Origin: Acanthaster planci
Lineage: Eukaryota; Echinodermata; Asteroidea; Valvatida; Acanthasteridae
Assembly: GCF_001949145.1 (NCBI RefSeq)
Contig: NW_019091385.1
Span: 2,348,956 to 2,412,955 of the forward strand
Reading direction: 5' to 3'
DNA length: 64,000 bases
This document shows, in pieces, positions 59,546 to 64,000 of the stretch. Position numbers and translations under genes: made by a program. Every line of letters begins with the position of its first letter. Position 1 is the first letter of the stretch. The notes under the pieces are model-generated. The model had not been told where the DNA came from and ran no database searches. It saw nothing but the letters and a program-made list of their open reading frames with translations.

Positions 59546-60902
59546 TCAGTGAACAAGCCAACACTGAGACTATCTTCTTGGGATGACATCACAGTTTTGG
59601 TTATGAATATGCTCATTAACATAAAACCCAAACATGTAAAATAAACCCTTTGAAATAGCCAAACTAAAAGTGAAAATAAGGTTCACTGAGATCGTGGCAC
59701 AAAAGTGCACTTTGAACGTTTGTATTAAAACAAATTGATTGGAGCAACCGTCAGTTCAAGGCATCCCACTTCAACACATACGCATTTCGAATATCTTGTT
59801 AAATCCTTAATTAAACACATATTAAGTTTAGTGATAAAAGATAATTCAAACAAACGGACAACACCGCAAGGCAGTGCTGTTTCCGAGTTGTAGGGGCCAC
59901 CACCTATGGTTATAAAAACTCCTAGTGCCAATATGGATTGTATAAGCAATCAATATCTGTCCAGCTGACGCCATCAACGAATGCGCGAAGGCCAACGTAT
60001 TAACTTTCTATGTTCAGGGAGATGATCTTTCGGTAAGGACTTCAAGAACTAACTGGGTTGCATCCATTTTGACAGCAAAGTATGGGGCATTTATTTCCAA
60101 CCGGCGAAGGTGCATTCCGCCTACCGAATTAGGGGGAGCTTTTCCAGCTGTATACCCTTGCCTTACAGGGTGCCATATGCGTTTCACACACTAATTTTTC
60201 GTATTAGGTTGTTACTCGGGCATGAATTTACCTTGTAGAGTCTGTATTAAAAGCCAAAAACAAATTCACACACTGTCGTTATTTTCCCTTAGCCTTGTCA
60301 AAGTGCACAGTCTTCTTCCCAACGCCGAGTGTCTATTCCCCATCCCCTCTATCAACTCTGCTTAGCGAAGGACAGAGTAGATTAAGGGTTGATGTGTTAC
60401 GTTCATAGAGCTATAGCGCCAAGTTCTCATTCACCGCGCGGAGAAAATTTGACGCCGTCCTGGCGCAGACATTTTGAACCCATGAGCGTGCTTCTAGAAC
60501 ATTCGAAATCAGACAGAACGAATATCGAATATTGGATTCTACATGCAACGCGGATGTACAATGTACAGGAACGTCAGCGCATCTTTTGAATAAGACCCAC
60601 AAGTACAGAGCAATGGCACATATTTCATCCATAGCTAATTATTTTAGAACAATTCTTTCCCTAACATTTGAGCAAGGTCGTCCGATTTCTGATGCATGTC
60701 TTTTCGATGGCTGTCTTTCGATGAATAGCCTAAGTCCAGCTAAACTGAAGAGTCATTCCCCTAATTCAGTCAGTGTCGAGTGAGTTGACGACTCTGGAGA
60801 ACTAGACTTGACTATTAAAATATTGACAAGAATATACTCAGTGCTCTGAAATATGTAATTGCCGAGCTTTCGGTAACTGAGTACCTTCTTCAGGGCAGTA
60901 TC

Positions 60903-61008
60903 AATTCTGAGAAAGGGATTGATGCTTTTTTATTGTTATGCACATAAAACATAAATGAATAAGCAAAGAGGACAAACTTAGTCCAGCAAAATCTACAAAT
61001 CTGGACTT
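60903..61008 (+). repeat. Dispersed direct repeat, copy 2
   Basis: Partner of 59441-59545. Immediately upstream (60865-60895) the minus strand reads CTGAAGAAGG and then CCGAAAGCTCGGC, a signature often seen at ends of Penelope-like or other retroelements, so the repeat may be the end of such an element. Confidence 0.65.
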
Positions 61009-61821
61009 GACTCAAGTCTGATCCCCGTGACGTCTTCGTTTCTGCTTCGGATAAATATCGAGACCGCGCGCCTTTGCTTGCTTCGCGCCCTCTTGTGGTC
61101 CACTTATTACTACGAATTCAGTTCAGAAATCCCGATTTGACGAATCTGCCAACCATTTGTACACAGCGAATGGGCTCATTTACCAAAAGTGGTAGCAGCC
61201 AATCACATTGCCGGGCTTGTTTTTACGTCGTTTGTACCTGCATTATAATGAACGAGTCTACAAGTCTGACTACTTTGATTGGTGGAAATTAATTAAGCAA
61301 GATCATGTCGTTCATATACAATTATGAGTAACTACATATCACCGACGGGGGCTCCGATTGGCTCACCCGTCAAGTCGGACTAACTGACTGGTGACGTATG
61401 ACACACGTTGTACAATAAAGGCTATCAAATGAGGCGTCTTATAAGGGTTATGGGAGTTGCGCTGCTGGGTCGCACCGAGCGCGACGACCGTGTAGTGCGT
61501 ACCGGCTGAATTGGATTGGCTGACTAGGGAAGAGCAACTTAAGTTCGACTTGATTCAAGTCTATTTACTAGAGAACTGGCTGTCGTGTGCATCGGGTACC
61601 AGTAATATCTGATTAAAAAACAAGTCACGGCAAAATTCATGTGCAGCGCATACATGTATAACTGGGCACTCCAATGGATAAAGACATAGAATTCCACATT
61701 GTATCTATGTGTAAAACGTCTCATACACTACACACTTTAAACACTTTTGAGTGCGTGCAATAATTACTTCACGAAAAAATAGTGCCTAATCATAGTAATC
61801 ATTGTACCGTATACGGTTCTT

Positions 61822-63886
61822 TCAGGAAAAGAGTGTTTCGCTTGCTTGCTTGACTGTCATCGTTGACTCGTCAAAGTAGCGGGTCAGCGACTGGAAGGAG
61901 CTCTTTCTTCTCATTCCCTTCTTACGATCTTCAAGAGTGGGAGACACTGGTGCATTTTCCTCGACAGCATCTAGGGGAGAATCCTCCGGGACATCATCGA
62001 GGGATGATGTCCCAGAAGATGCAGAGCGATACCCTATCTTGCGGAGGACTCCGGTCCACGATCCCTCCTCTTCTTCTCCAAAGACGTCACCGTCGACGAT
62101 CGACTCACGCCTGGCTCGGGCGTAGTCCTTGTACTTGGCCAGCAGACTCTGGAACCGCTTGACGGTTTCCTGGTGTTTGCGAAGTACTACCTCGGCGAAG
62201 TCGGTGATGATGTCCCAGGTTTTCTTAATAATCTCCTCGGAGTAATACCAATTGGACGGGGTGAATCGGATGGCGTATATCCCTTTAAGGGAGGTTGGAA
62301 CCATGTGAGCCTCAAAAGATTGGTTGATTCGTTGCAGTAGAAATTCTGTCAAATTGTTCTCCCCCTGTGAACAGTAATTAATTAAAATCTTTGGCTGTAA
62401 CATAGGCTACGCTTGTACTCGGAAACACGACAAAATCTTTCTTGGTTGTTGTGTGAAAATGCCGCAAAATCATGAAGACTTGCAACGTTTTCCTCATAGT
62501 TCGGAAATCAAGACAATCTCCGCATCACTGGATGATACACTATACTTAAGGGGAATCAGCTTCGTACCTTTAGCCTAAAGCAAACGAGGCCAAACTTCAC
62601 AGTGCCGACAACCTCGAACCTGTCATCCGCCAGCACCCAAGACTCAAACAACTTGGCTAAGGCAACGTGCTGTGATACAAAATTAATCCTCATCAGTGAA
62701 ATCATGTTAGTTGAAGCATTTGTTATTTGTTTGACACCTAACAGCCCCTAAATATGAAAAAATAAATAAGAAAGGATTGTTGCCATAAACATAGAACGGG
62801 ATTTTCAATCACCAAGTGAGAACATTGGCTCAGACAATTGTTTGAAGGTAAATTCTGCAAGTTTATTTTTAAAAAGAGCAACCAAACAAAACTTGAAACC
62901 TTAAATTTAAAACATACGTCCAGATAAGGTTTACATAGACTCTTCAAAAATAGATATAAACGAAGTTTTTCAACAAGTTTTTACTACAGTTATTAAAAGC
63001 AAATTTGAACAAAACAATCTGTCGATTGACTAACCGATCTAATGTAAGCTTGTAGTCCTTCCACGCCGTACAACCTGATGACAAACCACAGTTTCAAAGA
63101 CCGGAATCGGCGGCTCAGAGGGATGGTCCAGTTCTGTCCAAGTTGGAATGGCATTTACTAATCAAAAATGAGCACTTGAAAAGATGACATTCGAACAACT
63201 CCTTATTGCGCAAAGGTAGTTTTAATACAGCAACAGAAGGAATAAAACAGTAAACACAAACGAACTGCACGAGGATTACGTGAGATCACGTGACCTCTTT
63301 AAAGTCACCTTCCAGATGGTTTTGTTTTGTTACCCTGTAATCAAGCAAGTGCTTCTCTTGTTCAGCTTCCATGTAGTAGATGCGGTTGATAGACAGTGCC
63401 TCAACTAGCAAGTATTTGTTCCTCACCCTGTAAAATTGTAAAATGCCATTGCTCAAATTACATACTTTTGGTAAACAATTTTTCATAAACTAGTACATCC
63501 TGAAGCCCCTGATTATTCAGCAAGAGGTCAAAATTGTTGGTTGCAAGATAGTCGCGGGCAGGTATAAGTGGATTTTGCCGCTTGAGATTGCAGCTATTCA
63601 TCAGTGTTAGAATTAGATTTGGTGACAAACTTATCGCAGATTGAAGAAAAGACCAATTGCCAGAGGTCGGTAACTAATTTCCCGGGCTAGAAAACCATTA
63701 ACTTAGCACGACATCGCTTTGAGATGTCATCGGGGTCAAGACAGATCGTATAAAGTATGTTTAGCCTATATGGACTCGTAGAGATTAGCGAAGATAAAAG
63801 AAACTGGAGAATATTCACCACATGACTGAGCAGTCTAGGCCGACGTGCATCCACTTAATAGGATTATAGTTGAATGACGATACATA
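61822..63886 (-). CDS. Group II PLP amino-acid decarboxylase, HDC/DDC-like, tandem copy 3 (partial, exons 8-12)
   Basis: Exons in coding order are 63819-63886, 63334-63427, 63035-63133, 62568-62669 and 61822-62364; the 5' part (exons 1-7) lies beyond the right edge. Junction phases and the first four exon lengths are identical to copies 1 and 2. The PLP motif is FNYNPIKW, followed by the mobile-loop segment [18 protein letters not shown] and LSRRFRSLK. The last exon is shorter (180 codons plus stop) because about six residues after the GYRSAS segment and others are missing, but the [13 protein letters not shown] motif is kept. The [12 protein letters not shown] segment replaces the GK of the other copies. 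Intron 10 is only 365 bases and lacks the foldback element of the others. Nothing visible disables it. Confidence 0.92.
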
Positions 63887-64000
63887 CTGGAACAAAATGG
63901 TAATTAATAGTAAAGTATATTTGAGTGACATGTCGGATATTCGTTTGCACTCTCTTCTAGCTTCTTCATTTGCTCACTGTCAAGAAGCTAAGACACTCAT

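Larger units (their letters stand above)
58786..61821. other. Intergenic region with assembly gap, no supported gene
   Basis: The region contains 189 unknown bases (59170-59358) and a dispersed repeat pair (59441-59545 and 60903-61008). At about 60865-60895 there is a stretch resembling the end of a retroelement. I see no exon with recognisable similarity. Confidence 0.45.

Noticed and set aside
1-64000. CRISPR arrays, bacterial operons or prophage
   Set aside because: The DNA is intron-bearing animal sequence; no regularly spaced repeats or bacterial gene organisation are present.

Overview
The window is eukaryotic genomic DNA, AT-rich, with short phase-matched exons split by GT-AG introns, many decayed transposons, a 189-base assembly gap (59170-59358) and isolated single Ns (2409, 15662, 17838, 51645). 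The gene content, intron style and very frequent TACATGTA-type palindromes suggest a marine invertebrate, probably a deuterostome (hemichordate, echinoderm or cephalochordate). The species cannot be fixed from the sequence alone.

Layout. 1-5.9 kb: no gene I can support. 5.9-12.1 kb, minus strand: a complete ten-exon ADCK2-type UbiB/ABC1 atypical kinase gene; three different inverted-repeat elements sit in its introns. 12.1-14.1 kb: no supported gene. 14.1-21.1 kb: two convergent three-exon genes for potato-inhibitor-I (eglin-type, MEROPS I13) serine protease inhibitors. The plus-strand gene lacks a signal peptide and its promoter plus first exon is present twice in tandem, with single Ns at the unit edges. 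The minus-strand gene encodes a secreted form. 23.5-64 kb, minus strand: a tandem array of three pyridoxal-phosphate group II amino-acid decarboxylase genes that look histidine-decarboxylase-like. Copies 1 (600 aa) and 2 (605 aa) are complete with identical 12-exon structure. Copy 3 runs off the right edge with only exons 8-12 visible.

Between and inside the decarboxylase genes lie pieces of non-LTR retrotransposons (36.7-38.4, 39.6-41.0 and 48.7-50.6 kb), a palindromic MITE family with two copies (37.57 and 58.48 kb; the first splits a retrotransposon endonuclease), a GC-rich foreign-looking block (51.18-51.64 kb) and a foldback element shared by intron 10 of copies 1 and 2 but not 3.

The most interesting signal is the decarboxylase array. 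All three copies have Val or Ile next to the PLP-binding lysine (NP[V/I]KW), where DOPA decarboxylase has His and histidine decarboxylase has Ser. They keep the HDC-type Ser in the LSRRFRS motif and share a conserved basic/phosphorylatable C-terminal extension of about 120 residues. This points to a lineage-specific amine-synthesis enzyme family of unknown substrate.
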